Shown here one piece after another: positions 1-7,529 of a stretch of DNA of 49,472 nucleotides (positions are counted from its first letter, which is position 1; each line of letters starts with the position of its first letter). The notes below the pieces were generated by a model. It ran no database searches and was not told the DNA's origin. It was given only the letters and a program-made list of their open reading frames with translations. The stretch lies in assembly GCF_016908635.1 (NCBI RefSeq), contig NZ_JAFBEG010000018.1, positions 1 through 49,472 on the forward strand. The letters run 5' to 3'. The position numbers were made by a program, and so were the translations under genes. Origin of the DNA: Sporohalobacter salinus. Lineage in GTDB: Bacteria; Bacillota; Halanaerobiia; Halobacteroidales; Acetohalobiaceae.

Positions 1-41
1 ATTAATGAAGTGATATAATATTTTTAGCGGAGGTGAAATTT

Positions 42-203
42 ATGGCTTTAAAAAATAGAACTAAAGTTACTACTACTATTAAAAATGAGTTAGTAGATAA
101 GTTAGATGTTCTTAATAATAAAACTAGAATACCTAAATCTAAATTGTTTGACGAGGCATTAGAATTGCTTTTTAAAGAACATAAAGAAGAATTTCAAGAT
201 TAG
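42..203 (+). CDS. Small ribbon-helix-helix (CopG/Arc-like) DNA-binding protein
   Basis: A 53-residue protein starting at an ATG with a GGAGG ribosome site 7 bases upstream. The N-terminal strand TKVTTTIKNELVDKLD followed by two short helices (residues about 15-45, with KSKLFDEALELL) is the ribbon-helix-helix pattern, which dimerises and binds DNA through the beta strand. Such proteins are often plasmid or toxin-antitoxin regulators. No toxin gene follows: the next gene is on the other strand, and what lies upstream is outside the window, so an antitoxin role is only a possibility. The fold is seen fairly clearly; the target is unknown. Confidence 0.7.
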   Translation: MALKNRTKVTTTIKNELVDKLDVLNNKTRIPKSKLFDEALELLFKEHKEEFQD

Positions 204-221
204 TATTTAACCAATCTTGAA

Positions 222-269
222 ATAGCCAATTCATCCCCGCCGATTCATCAGCGGGGATGAATTGGCTAT
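222..269. repeat. Perfect 19-bp inverted repeat (hairpin)
   Basis: Two perfectly complementary 19-base arms (222-240 and 251-269) enclose a 10-base loop. The arms contain a GC-rich CCCCGC core that stands out in AT-rich DNA. Neither side carries a T run, so it is not a canonical intrinsic terminator, although it lies between the end of the RHH gene and the end of the convergent phosphopantetheinyl transferase gene, where a terminator would be expected. Confidence 0.8.
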
Positions 270-346
270 AATTCGGTAATCTTTTAAGATTACAGGTGAA
301 ATCCTTATTTCTAGTTAAACACCTAGTATTCAATTGTCATCTAAAA

Positions 347-1036
347 CTAAACTCCACCTAAATTATTAAAAATTTCTTCATATTCTTTTATAATAACTCC
401 ATTAGCAAATGATTTGTTTAAGGCACATACTGTTAATTTATAATCAGAATTTAAATTATAATTTTTTAAGAAAAAATTACTAAATTCAAGATGTCTTTTT
501 AACCAAATTTTATTATTTTCTTTTATTATAAATGAATCTAATGAGATGGATAATCCTTTACCCACCGCTTTTATATAACTTTCTTTTGAAGTCCATAAAT
601 AATAAAAATACTCTAATCTATCTTTCTTATTTTTTGACATTAAATTATTATATTCTTCTTTAGTAAAAAAATTTTGGGCTATCTTAAAATCAATAAAATC
701 TATTTTTTCTATGTCTATTCCAATTTTTCTATCACTTACTGCACATACTACCCATTCTCCTGAATGGGATACATTAAAATGAAACTCAGGATAATCTTTT
801 AAAAAGGGTTTCCCATAATCATTTTTCTTAAATATTATATTTTGATTTTTTATTTTAAATTCATTATATATTAAACTTCTAATTAAAATTTCCCCTATTA
901 TAGTTCGATAAGCATCTTTCTTCTTTAAAAATTTTTTTGCTTTATTCTGTTTTTCTAATGATATTAAGGGTAATATTTTATTAAACTTTGAATCATTCAA
1001 CTTTTTTAATCTAACAGCAAATATTTTATTCATCAT
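347..1036 (-). CDS. 4'-phosphopantetheinyl transferase, Sfp type
   Basis: Sfp-type transferases move the 4'-phosphopantetheine arm of coenzyme A to a serine of carrier proteins. The 229-residue length fits. Visible motifs are FNVSHSG (87-93), IGIDIEKI (105-112, with the Mg-binding Asp and Glu) and WTSKESYIKAVGKG (148-161). It lies 14 bases after the lpxA stop on the same strand, so the two are probably co-transcribed; LpxA uses an acyl carrier protein as acyl donor. Its own ribosome site is weak (GTGGGA), consistent with translation following lpxA. Which carrier protein it modifies cannot be read from the sequence. Confidence 0.88.
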   Translation of the reverse strand: MMNKIFAVRLKKLNDSKFNKILPLISLEKQNKAKKFLKKKDAYRTIIGEILIRSLIYNEFKIKNQNIIFKKNDYGKPFLKDYPEFHFNVSHSGEWVVCAVSDRKIGIDIEKIDFIDFKIAQNFFTKEEYNNLMSKNKKDRLEYFYYLWTSKESYIKAVGKGLSISLDSFIIKENNKIWLKRHLEFSNFFLKNYNLNSDYKLTVCALNKSFANGVIIKEYEEIFNNLGGV

Positions 1037-1050
1037 AAGTCATTCCCACT

Positions 1051-1848
1051 TCATCTACATATTTCACGTGATGTATTCCGTAAAAAACGTAAAAAATGCT
1101 CAATTTCAGAACTCTTATTTAATTCTTTATCCATTTTTTTAATAGCTTGAGAAATATTATTATCAGAGCGATATAAATATTTATAAGCCTGCTTAATCTC
1201 TTTTCTTAATTCAGGTGTGACTCCATTTCTTCGTAACCCCACCACATTAATTCCATGTACTGATGCTGGATTCCCATCAACTAAAATATATGGTGGAATA
1301 TCTTTCGTTACTTTGGAATGGGCCCCAATCATAGCCATTCTCCCAATTTTTACAAATTCATAAATTTCAGCTAATCCAGTAATAACCACTGAATCCTCAA
1401 CAATAACATGCTCCCCAAAATCAACAGCATTAGTTATAGTAATATTATTTTTTAATTGACAATCATGGGCAACATGACAATAAGCCATAATCAAATTATT
1501 GTCACCTATCTTAGTTACTCCACTACCTGCTTCAGTTCCACAATGAATAGTAGCAAATTCTCGAATTGTATTTTCATTCCCAATTTCTACACAACCTTTT
1601 TCACCTTCAAACTTTAAATCTTGAGGTTCTCTTCCAATCACAGCCCCATGAAAAATCTTATTATCCTTTCCTATTCTAGTCTGCCCTTCAATTACAACAT
1701 GAGCTCCTATCTCAGTTCCAGAATCAATTTTAACATTTCCTCCAATTATAGTATAAGGGCCTATTTCTACATCTTTAGCAATCTCAGCTCCTGAATAAAT
1801 TATAGCTGTCTCATGAATGTTATTAAGATGCACAATATTATTACTCAC
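1051..1848 (-). CDS. lpxA: Acyl-[ACP]--UDP-N-acetylglucosamine O-acyltransferase (LpxA family)
   Basis: LpxA makes the first step of lipid A synthesis, transferring a hydroxyacyl chain from ACP to UDP-GlcNAc. The 265 residues begin with left-handed beta-helix hexapeptide repeats (about 10-190) followed by the helical C-terminal ACP-binding part. The catalytic-histidine segment HVAHDC is present (125-130). The normally conserved VHQF segment reads IYEF, putting Tyr163 where E. coli has His160, and the ANNATLAGH segment is also divergent. It starts with GTG behind a GGGAG ribosome site. Substrate or product may differ from classical LpxA; family assignment is secure. Confidence 0.87.
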   Translation of the reverse strand: MSNNIVHLNNIHETAIIYSGAEIAKDVEIGPYTIIGGNVKIDSGTEIGAHVVIEGQTRIGKDNKIFHGAVIGREPQDLKFEGEKGCVEIGNENTIREFATIHCGTEAGSGVTKIGDNNLIMAYCHVAHDCQLKNNITITNAVDFGEHVIVEDSVVITGLAEIYEFVKIGRMAMIGAHSKVTKDIPPYILVDGNPASVHGINVVGLRRNGVTPELRKEIKQAYKYLYRSDNNISQAIKKMDKELNKSSEIEHFLRFLRNTSREICR

Positions 1849-2337
1849 TTTCTCTCCCTCACTTATTTATTTTAAATTTATCTATCACAATTTGAAATTA
1901 ATCAGGTGCAATTTCCTAATTAATAAAAGCTGTAACTCCTGATCGAGCTATTCATCCTATCAATTTAACAATATCAACCCCAATTAATAATTAAAACTAC
2001 ATTATTATAATAACACTTTTGATAATTAAAGTAAAGATTGTCATCTTTATCTATTATTACCATAATTATATACTTAATTAAATTGACTTATTATCTCATT
2101 AAAAACTAAAATTTGCATATAAAAAGGCCGTCCATTCCTGGTATGCTATGAGTGCATACCAGGAAAGACGACCGCATAATTATATTAAAAGCATTACAAA
2201 ACCGAATTTTTTATAAAATTGTAAAAAAGCTGATATCATTTATAGCAAGTATGTCTTTAAACCAATCAAAAAAACAAGCTAATTATTCAACAAGATGGTT
2301 CCTATTTATAATAATTTATCTTATTTTGTAACTAGAT
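1849..2337. other. Intergenic region, no gene seen
   Basis: About 490 bases of AT-rich DNA upstream of lpxA and downstream of the PsiE-like gene. Apart from one strong hairpin (2126-2173) I see no coding sequence on either strand. The promoter of lpxA should lie here but no convincing -35/-10 pair was found. Confidence 0.5.
2126..2173 (-). terminator. Long hairpin with T run, intrinsic terminator on the minus strand
   Basis: Arms 2135-2146 and 2154-2165 match perfectly over 12 bp, and the stem continues across a small internal loop to 2126-2132/2167-2173, with one G-U wobble on the minus strand. On that strand it is followed by TTTTT (complement of 2121-2125). It lies about 165 bases after the PsiE-like gene's stop. 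It is unusually long and GC-rich for this genome, so it could instead be the end of a mobile repeat. Confidence 0.6.
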
Positions 2338-2760
2338 TCATCCTGTGCTTTCTCTATCAATATTCTCTCCAATAAAAATACCACCATTACCTTCCAACAA
2401 ATACTTTTTAACTGCAAATAAACCAGCTAAGGCTATTACCCCCAATACTAAATCTATCATATTATCAGAATGAATCAATACTTTTCTAGCTATCCCAAAA
2501 ATCAGAACTTCTACTACACTACCAGGAGTATGTTGAATTAACATAATAATCATTTCTAATCCAATTACCAATAATAAAGTGTGACTTAAAAAATTTTGAA
2601 AATATTCATAAGCATTTTGAGGTGATAAACTAAAAATAACATTAATATACTTAGCTAAATCAATAAAACCAATCAAAACAGCTCCCATAATAAAGATTGA
2701 TAATACAGCTTCAAGCCACATAACTAAACTAACAAGTTTATTTTTAAGTCTCTTCTTTAT
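2338..2760 (-). CDS. PsiE-family (phosphate-starvation-inducible E-like) membrane protein, probable AUA start
   Basis: A small polytopic membrane protein with about four hydrophobic segments. The stretch from LLLVIGLEMIIMLI through VVEVLIFGIARK to LGVIALAGLFAVKKYL matches the PsiE family pattern; the function of this family is poorly defined. The first ATG is at 2721, but it has no ribosome site and would cut the protein at the edge of its first membrane helix. A strong GGGAGGG (2768-2774) sits 7 bases before an in-frame ATA at 2760, with an open frame between, adding a basic leader (KKRLKNK). I therefore place the start at ATA 2760; if wrong, use 2721. Confidence 0.65.
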   Translation of the reverse strand: MKKRLKNKLVSLVMWLEAVLSIFIMGAVLIGFIDLAKYINVIFSLSPQNAYEYFQNFLSHTLLLVIGLEMIIMLIQHTPGSVVEVLIFGIARKVLIHSDNMIDLVLGVIALAGLFAVKKYLLEGNGGIFIGENIDRESTG

Positions 2761-2902
2761 TTTTAATCCCTCCCTTTTTCTTTAACCTCTATTTTAAAAC
2801 TAAATTACTTTCATCAAAATTATCAACTACGTAAATTATTCTTCAAAGCACTAATTAGTCCTCTTTCTTCTTATAATCTAAAATTTCTGTAAACTCTTTA
2901 CT

Positions 2903-4633
2903 CTAAGTAGTTAAAGAATCATCAAATTGTCTTTTATATAATTTCTTATAAGTTCCTTGCTGCTTATTTATTAATTCACTGTGCTCTCCTCGTTCTATAA
3001 TCCCATCATCAGTTAAAACAATAATCTGGTCTGCATCTTTGACTGTAGATAGACGATGAGCAATTACTAATGTAGTTCTATCTTCAGCTAATTTCTGTAG
3101 CGATTTTTGAATAATTTTTTCGCTTTCATTATCAAGCGAAGAAGTAGCCTCATCTAAAATTAAGATCGGAGGATTCTTGAGAAATGAACGAGCAATAGAA
3201 ATACGCTGTTTCTGCCCCCCAGATAATTTTACACCGCGTTCACCAATATTAGTTTCATATCCCTGCTCTAAATCCAAAATAAATTGATGAGCATTGGCTT
3301 TTTTAGCAGCAGCAATTATTTCTTCCCTATCAGCATCCAATTTACCATAAGCTATATTATCTCTAACTGTACCATTAAAAAGAAATACGTCCTGTTGAAC
3401 AATACCAATTTTCTTTCTTAAAGATTCCAAAGTAATATCTTTAATATTATGACCGTCAATTAAGATTTCACCTTCATTAATATCATAAAATCTAGGTAAT
3501 AGCTTACATAAAGTTGACTTTCCAGCCCCAGAAGGCCCAACAAAAGCAACAGTCTTTCCAGCATCAATATGCATATCAATTCCTGACAATACTTTCTCTT
3601 GATTATCATAACCAAAAGTAACATTTGAGTATACTATATTCCCTTTAACATCTCCTAAATCTTTAGCCGAAGACCTATCTTCAATCTCCGGTTTAACTGC
3701 TAATAACTTAGTAAAACGCTGAAAACCAGCCATTCCATTTTGAAATTGTTCATTAAAATTGACTAATTTGTGTATCGGTTTTATAAACATTCTAACATAA
3801 AAAAGAAAAGCTACTAATTCTCCTACGGTTAATTGATCTAAATAAATATAATATCCCCCAACACCAAGAGTAAGCAATGTAATCATATTACTTAAAAAAT
3901 TCATACTAGAATAAAAACTAGCTACTGTTTTCATAGCTGCTTCTCTCGATTGACAGTAATTAATATTCTCTACTCTAAATTTTTCTTCCTCAAAGTCCTC
4001 ATTAGTAAATGATTTAACAACTCTAATCCCACTTAAACTATCCTCAATTTTTGAATTAACCTGACCTAATTTCTCTTTAATGTTTTTAAAAGCTCGGTGC
4101 ATTCTATGTCCTAATTTAATTGACATATAGATCATAATTGGCAATACTAAAAAAGTAATTACGGTCAACTGCCAATTTACCATAAATAAAATTCCAAAAG
4201 ATCCCAAAATCATTACTATAGAAATTAGTAAATCTTCTGGACCATGATGAGCTAACTCCGAAATATTATGTAAGTCATTAACTACTCGTGACATTAAATA
4301 TCCTACTTTATTATTATCATGGAATTTAAAAGATAATTTCTGTAGATGAGTAAATAGATCCCGACGCATATCTGTCTCCATTCTAATTCCAACCACATGC
4401 CCCCAATAATGAACTATATATTGTAAAATAAATCTAAGAATATAAAGAACAAATAATCCTCCAATTAATTTCGCTATCATAATGAAATTATGATTAGGAA
4501 AATAATTATCTACCATCTCCTTAATAAGAAAAGGGAAAACCAAATCAAGTCCAGACATCATAAAAGCACTACTTATATCAAGTGTAAAAAGCTTCCAATG
4601 AGGTTTATAATAATTAAAAAACTTTTTAATCAT
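2903..4633 (-). CDS. ABC exporter, fused permease-ATPase (MsbA/LmrA type)
   Basis: A 576-residue half-transporter: six predicted membrane helices in about residues 1-310, then a nucleotide-binding domain with Walker A GPSGAGKST, Q-loop, signature LSGGQKQR and Walker B ILILDEATSSLD followed by the switch HRLST. It would work as a homodimer exporting lipids or drugs. The ribosome site is GGAGG, 7 bases from the ATG. In a diderm cell with lpxA nearby a lipid flippase role is possible, but substrate specificity cannot be read from sequence. It appears to be a single-gene unit. Confidence 0.88.
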   Translation of the reverse strand: MIKKFFNYYKPHWKLFTLDISSAFMMSGLDLVFPFLIKEMVDNYFPNHNFIMIAKLIGGLFVLYILRFILQYIVHYWGHVVGIRMETDMRRDLFTHLQKLSFKFHDNNKVGYLMSRVVNDLHNISELAHHGPEDLLISIVMILGSFGILFMVNWQLTVITFLVLPIMIYMSIKLGHRMHRAFKNIKEKLGQVNSKIEDSLSGIRVVKSFTNEDFEEEKFRVENINYCQSREAAMKTVASFYSSMNFLSNMITLLTLGVGGYYIYLDQLTVGELVAFLFYVRMFIKPIHKLVNFNEQFQNGMAGFQRFTKLLAVKPEIEDRSSAKDLGDVKGNIVYSNVTFGYDNQEKVLSGIDMHIDAGKTVAFVGPSGAGKSTLCKLLPRFYDINEGEILIDGHNIKDITLESLRKKIGIVQQDVFLFNGTVRDNIAYGKLDADREEIIAAAKKANAHQFILDLEQGYETNIGERGVKLSGGQKQRISIARSFLKNPPILILDEATSSLDNESEKIIQKSLQKLAEDRTTLVIAHRLSTVKDADQIIVLTDDGIIERGEHSELINKQQGTYKKLYKRQFDDSLTT

Positions 4634-4695
4634 TAACTTTACCTCCTACTTCTCACATTGTAGCATATCTTAAAATTCAAAACAATATAAAAATA

Positions 4696-4728
4696 CCTAG
4701 AACTTATATAATCTTAATAAGTCCTAGG
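4696..4728 (-). terminator. Intrinsic terminator of the flavoprotein gene
   Basis: A 12-bp stem (4696-4707 with 4717-4728, one wobble pair) lies 16 bases after the fprA stop and is followed on the minus strand by a short T-rich stretch. Confidence 0.75.
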
Positions 4729-4743
4729 CTAATAAAAAATTAA

Positions 4744-5907
4744 TTATTTTATCTGTTCCTTTACTCTTTCAGTTATTTCATCTAAATTATCATCATTAGG
4801 TATATACTGTTCTTTAATTGGATCTAAAAGTTCAAAATCACATTCTTCTAATATATCAGCTACTTGCCCTACACTCTGACCACCCCAGCCGTAAGATCCA
4901 AAAGCCAGACCGGTTCGATCTTTAGGTGCTAAACCTTTAAGATAAGTTAGAAAAGATGCTACAGTAGGTAACATATTATTATTTAATGTTGGAGAACCAA
5001 CACAAATATATTCAGCAGTCATAACATCAGTCATAATATCAGAAATATGATTAACACCGAGTTTCCTCATTTTAGTATTTATATCTTTAGCTTCAAATGC
5101 CCGCTGAATACTAGTAGCAATCTTGGCAGTAGACTCCCACATAGTATCATAAATAATTATTGCTTCTTCTTCAGTTTCATTAGCCGACCATTTTTTATAT
5201 TTCTGAATAATCTCTTCAATATTAGAACGCCAGATTATACCATGAGATGGAGCAATTATCTCAATATCTAAATCTCCTACAGTACCTAACACATTCTGCA
5301 CTTGACTACTGTAAGGTAGAACTATATTAGCATAATACTTCTTAGCTTCCTCCATAACAATATCATACGGAGTTTGATCATCGAATCGTTCTGAAGATGC
5401 ATAATGCTGTCCAAAAGCATCATTAGAAAATAATAACTTATCCTCTGGTAAGTAAGATACCATGTTATCTGGCCAATGAACCATAGGTGTTAAGACAAAT
5501 TCTAAACTTCTTCTTCCTAAATCTAAAGATTCATTTGAATCAATAACCTTAAAGTTCCAGTCTGCATCATAATGAGACTTTAATCCTTTTTCTCCTTTAG
5601 GAGAAGTAATCACTGTTGCTTCTTTAGCAACCTCCATAATTTCTGGTAAACTACCAGAATGATCCATCTCTACGTGATTAGATACTACATAATCAATCTC
5701 TGCTGGATCAATTATTTCAGAAATTCGTTCCATCATTTCATCACAAAGATACGACTTTACTGTATCAATAAGTGTAACTTTATCATCAATAATTAAATAA
5801 GCATTATACGTTGAACCACGATTAGTAGAATAACCATGAAAATTTCTTAAATCCCAATCAATACCTCCAACCCAATAAATATCCTCTTTTACTTCTATCG
5901 GTTTCAT
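4744..5907 (-). CDS. fprA: A-type flavoprotein / rubredoxin:oxygen oxidoreductase (FprA family)
   Basis: A flavodiiron protein that reduces O2 to water (or NO to N2O) in the cytoplasm of anaerobes with electrons from rubredoxin. The 387 residues carry a metallo-beta-lactamase-like domain (1-240) with the iron-binding segment HVEMDHSG (78-85), then a flavodoxin domain from about 247 (FMN loop YDTMWESTAKIA). No fused rubredoxin domain is present, but a free rubredoxin gene lies about 475 bases upstream on the same strand. Ribosome site AGGGAGG. An AT-rich palindrome upstream is shared with the rubredoxin gene, suggesting common control. Confidence 0.92.
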   Translation of the reverse strand: MKPIEVKEDIYWVGGIDWDLRNFHGYSTNRGSTYNAYLIIDDKVTLIDTVKSYLCDEMMERISEIIDPAEIDYVVSNHVEMDHSGSLPEIMEVAKEATVITSPKGEKGLKSHYDADWNFKVIDSNESLDLGRRSLEFVLTPMVHWPDNMVSYLPEDKLLFSNDAFGQHYASSERFDDQTPYDIVMEEAKKYYANIVLPYSSQVQNVLGTVGDLDIEIIAPSHGIIWRSNIEEIIQKYKKWSANETEEEAIIIYDTMWESTAKIATSIQRAFEAKDINTKMRKLGVNHISDIMTDVMTAEYICVGSPTLNNNMLPTVASFLTYLKGLAPKDRTGLAFGSYGWGGQSVGQVADILEECDFELLDPIKEQYIPNDDNLDEITERVKEQIK

Positions 5908-5952
5908 TTTTCTTCCTCCCTTTTTATTAATTATACTCTATTATTATCATTA

Positions 5953-5971
5953 AATAATAATAACAATTATT
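5953..5971. promoter_or_regulatory. AATAAT-N7-ATTATT palindrome upstream of fprA
   Basis: A 6-7-6 inverted repeat 46 bases before the fprA start. On the minus strand its 19 bases agree with the one at the rubredoxin promoter at 16 of 19 positions. The binding protein is not known; PerR/Fur-type regulators use similar AT-rich palindromes. Confidence 0.45.
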
Positions 5972-6121
5972 CCTGTTTAAAAAGTGATTTTTTTAACTTT
6001 TTTTATTAAATACTACCTTATTTAAAAAAATCAACCGCATAATAAGTACGGCTGACTAAATTTAAAAACAGATTCTATTTAAACTTAATTATTACTGCTG
6101 ACCTTGCTGACCAGACATTTT

Positions 6122-6220
6122 TTATTCAGTCCCATACTGTGGTTCTTCTTGCTCAACATAATTAACCCTATTCTTTAAATTATCAATCATAGAATCTAAC
6201 TGTTGAGCATCTCGCTCCAT
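6122..6220 (-). CDS. Possible small acidic protein of 32 residues
   Basis: A short frame starting MERDAQQLDSMIDNL and ending YGTE. It has no clear ribosome site. Immediately after its TAA the same frame continues as K-MSGQQGQQ before another stop, which looks like a slightly longer small protein broken by a stop codon. I do not recognise a family. It may be noncoding; the glutamine-rich tail is the main reason to record it. Confidence 0.25.
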   Translation of the reverse strand: MERDAQQLDSMIDNLKNRVNYVEQEEPQYGTE

Positions 6221-6318
6221 TAAAATTTAACTTCTTAATTTTATTATGGAGGATTCATCAATAATATAGTCTAGTAGTTTATGTAAACAAATCAAACAAT
6301 TTATCAGTTATAACCAAA

Positions 6319-6358
6319 AAAGTCTAAAGACTGGTTGATATACCAGGCTTTAGACTTT
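6319..6358 (-). terminator. Rubredoxin gene terminator
   Basis: A 17-bp stem with a single wobble or mismatch (6319-6335 with 6342-6358) and a 6-base loop, 24 bases after the rubredoxin stop, followed by a T run on the minus strand. Confidence 0.85.
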
Positions 6359-6381
6359 AAATCAATAGCATAAAGCCAATA

Positions 6382-6543
6382 TTACTCCTGTTTTTCAAAT
6401 TGATCCTTTCCTACACCACATAGAGGACAAGTCCAATCATCAGGTAAATCTTCAAAAGGAGTTCCTGGTTCTACTCCAGATTCTGGATCACCTTCTTCTG
6501 GATCATATACATACCCACAGACTTCACAACGATATTTATCCAT
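6382..6543 (-). CDS. Rubredoxin
   Basis: A 53-residue one-iron electron carrier. The two iron-binding knuckles are [10 protein letters not shown] (starting at Cys6) and [11 protein letters not shown] (starting near Cys39), the spacing typical of rubredoxins. The ATG follows GGAGGTGA by 6 bases. It lies upstream of fprA on the same strand and is the likely electron donor of that flavoprotein. It has its own consensus promoter and terminator, so it forms a single-gene transcript. Confidence 0.96.
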   Translation of the reverse strand: MDKYRCEVCGYVYDPEEGDPESGVEPGTPFEDLPDDWTCPLCGVGKDQFEKQE

Positions 6544-6584
6544 TGTTAGTCACCTCCATTCTATTTTTATATTATATATTGTTA

Positions 6585-6603
6585 AATAATAACAGTAATT
6601 ATT
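6585..6603. promoter_or_regulatory. AATAAT-N7-ATTATT palindrome at the rubredoxin promoter
   Basis: A 6-7-6 inverted repeat beginning 4 bases downstream of the -10 box, covering the expected transcription start, a position suited to repression. It matches the fprA element. Confidence 0.5.
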
Positions 6604-6606
6604 TTT

Positions 6607-6635
6607 ATTATATCTACCATTATTAACTTTGTCAA
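6607..6635 (-). promoter_or_regulatory. Consensus sigma-A promoter of rubredoxin
   Basis: On the minus strand TTGACA (6635-6630), a 17-base spacer and TATAAT (6612-6607) form a perfect housekeeping promoter about 60 bases before the rubredoxin ATG. Confidence 0.85.
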
Positions 6636-6770
6636 CCAATTATAATATCATATTTAATAACTATTATTACTATATTCATTAAAGCAACTTTTTATTGCAG
6701 GAATACAGATAACAGAACAGAAGTATAATAGTAATTCATTTAAATTACAATAATAAAAGGGAGTATTATT

Positions 6771-7190
6771 ATGAATAAATTTACAGAAGCAGAAATTTTA
6801 AAGTTCCTAGGAAAGCTAGCTAACAAATGGGGAACTGGTCACGATAGCATCACCAGAATTTTAGATAAAGTAGAAAAATTTTTAGATGAAAAAAGCAGTA
6901 AAATTGACTTCTTAGATAAAGTTAAATTATTTGTATCTATGCTAAAAGATCACTCAAACCAAAATTATTATATTGATGATGGAATTTTAGGATCAATTAT
7001 TGCCTGCTTAGCTTACTTGGTATTACCAACTGATCTTGTACCAGACTTCATTCCAATAGCTGGATTTACTGATGATGCCGCTGCCTTTATGCTGGTAATG
7101 AATCAAATCAGTAATGAAATACAGCGATATCAAGAATGGAAAAAGGAAAATAATGAACTATCAAAAGAAGAAGTAATCGATATTGAATAA
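6771..7190 (+). CDS. YkvA-like DUF1232 membrane protein
   Basis: A 139-residue protein. Residues about 64-105 hold the DUF1232 signature, a hydrophobic stretch with LAYLVLPTDLVPDFIPIAG then DDAAAFMLVMNQI. The N-terminal half is charged and helical, and the C-terminus is acidic. The family is widespread in bacteria and its function is unknown. Start chosen at the ATG behind AAGGGAG. It stands alone, divergent from rubredoxin and convergent with the next small gene. Confidence 0.85.
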   Translation: MNKFTEAEILKFLGKLANKWGTGHDSITRILDKVEKFLDEKSSKIDFLDKVKLFVSMLKDHSNQNYYIDDGILGSIIACLAYLVLPTDLVPDFIPIAGFTDDAAAFMLVMNQISNEIQRYQEWKKENNELSKEEVIDIE

Positions 7191-7208
7191 ACTATTTATT
7201 ATCTAAAT

Positions 7209-7242
7209 AACTAAGAACCCATGGCTTTATGGGTTCTTAGTT
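7209..7242. terminator. Hairpin between two convergent genes
   Basis: A perfect 13-bp stem (7209-7221 with 7230-7242), 19 bases after the DUF1232 gene and 32 bases beyond the convergent small gene. T tracts are weak on both sides, so it probably acts as a modest bidirectional terminator. Confidence 0.6.
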
Positions 7243-7273
7243 AAAAGGTGTTTTATAAGCTCTTTATTAATTA

Positions 7274-7444
7274 TTAATGTTCAATTAAATCAATTACTCC
7301 TAGCAAGATGTGAGCAGCTCCAAAACCAGCTATCCCCCATCCTAGAGCCGAGTTAATAGAACGCATTCCAAGTCCTAAACCAGTAACTACAGTACCAAGA
7401 GCAGTAGGAATTGCTCCTTCCTTAACCTTTCTTACTTTCTGAAT
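7274..7444 (-). CDS. Small glycine-rich membrane protein, probable AUU start
   Basis: A 56-residue frame with a basic start (QKVRKVKEG) and two glycine-rich hydrophobic helices (TALGTVVTGLGLGMR and LGWGIAGFGAAHILLGVIDL). No ATG, GTG or TTG suits the start: the only internal ATG is in the middle of the protein. A strong GGAGGG (7450-7455) is 5 bases upstream of an in-frame ATT at 7444, so AUU is the likely initiator. I recall similar short GxG membrane proteins in clostridia without known function. The coding call rests on the ribosome site and the consistent membrane pattern. Confidence 0.6.
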   Translation of the reverse strand: MQKVRKVKEGAIPTALGTVVTGLGLGMRSINSALGWGIAGFGAAHILLGVIDLIEH

Positions 7445-7529
7445 AATATCCCTCCTATCTAATTCTATTCTTAGTATAATTTAAGTTAAGAGAGATTACT
7501 CAGGTAATTTTTGTTTTAAAATTAATTTG

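Noticed and set aside
42-269. Toxin-antitoxin pair at the left edge
   Set aside because: The RHH protein could be an antitoxin, but no toxin gene follows and the upstream side is outside the window.
5047-5271. Plus-strand open frame inside fprA
   Set aside because: Antisense shadow of a conserved gene without ribosome site.
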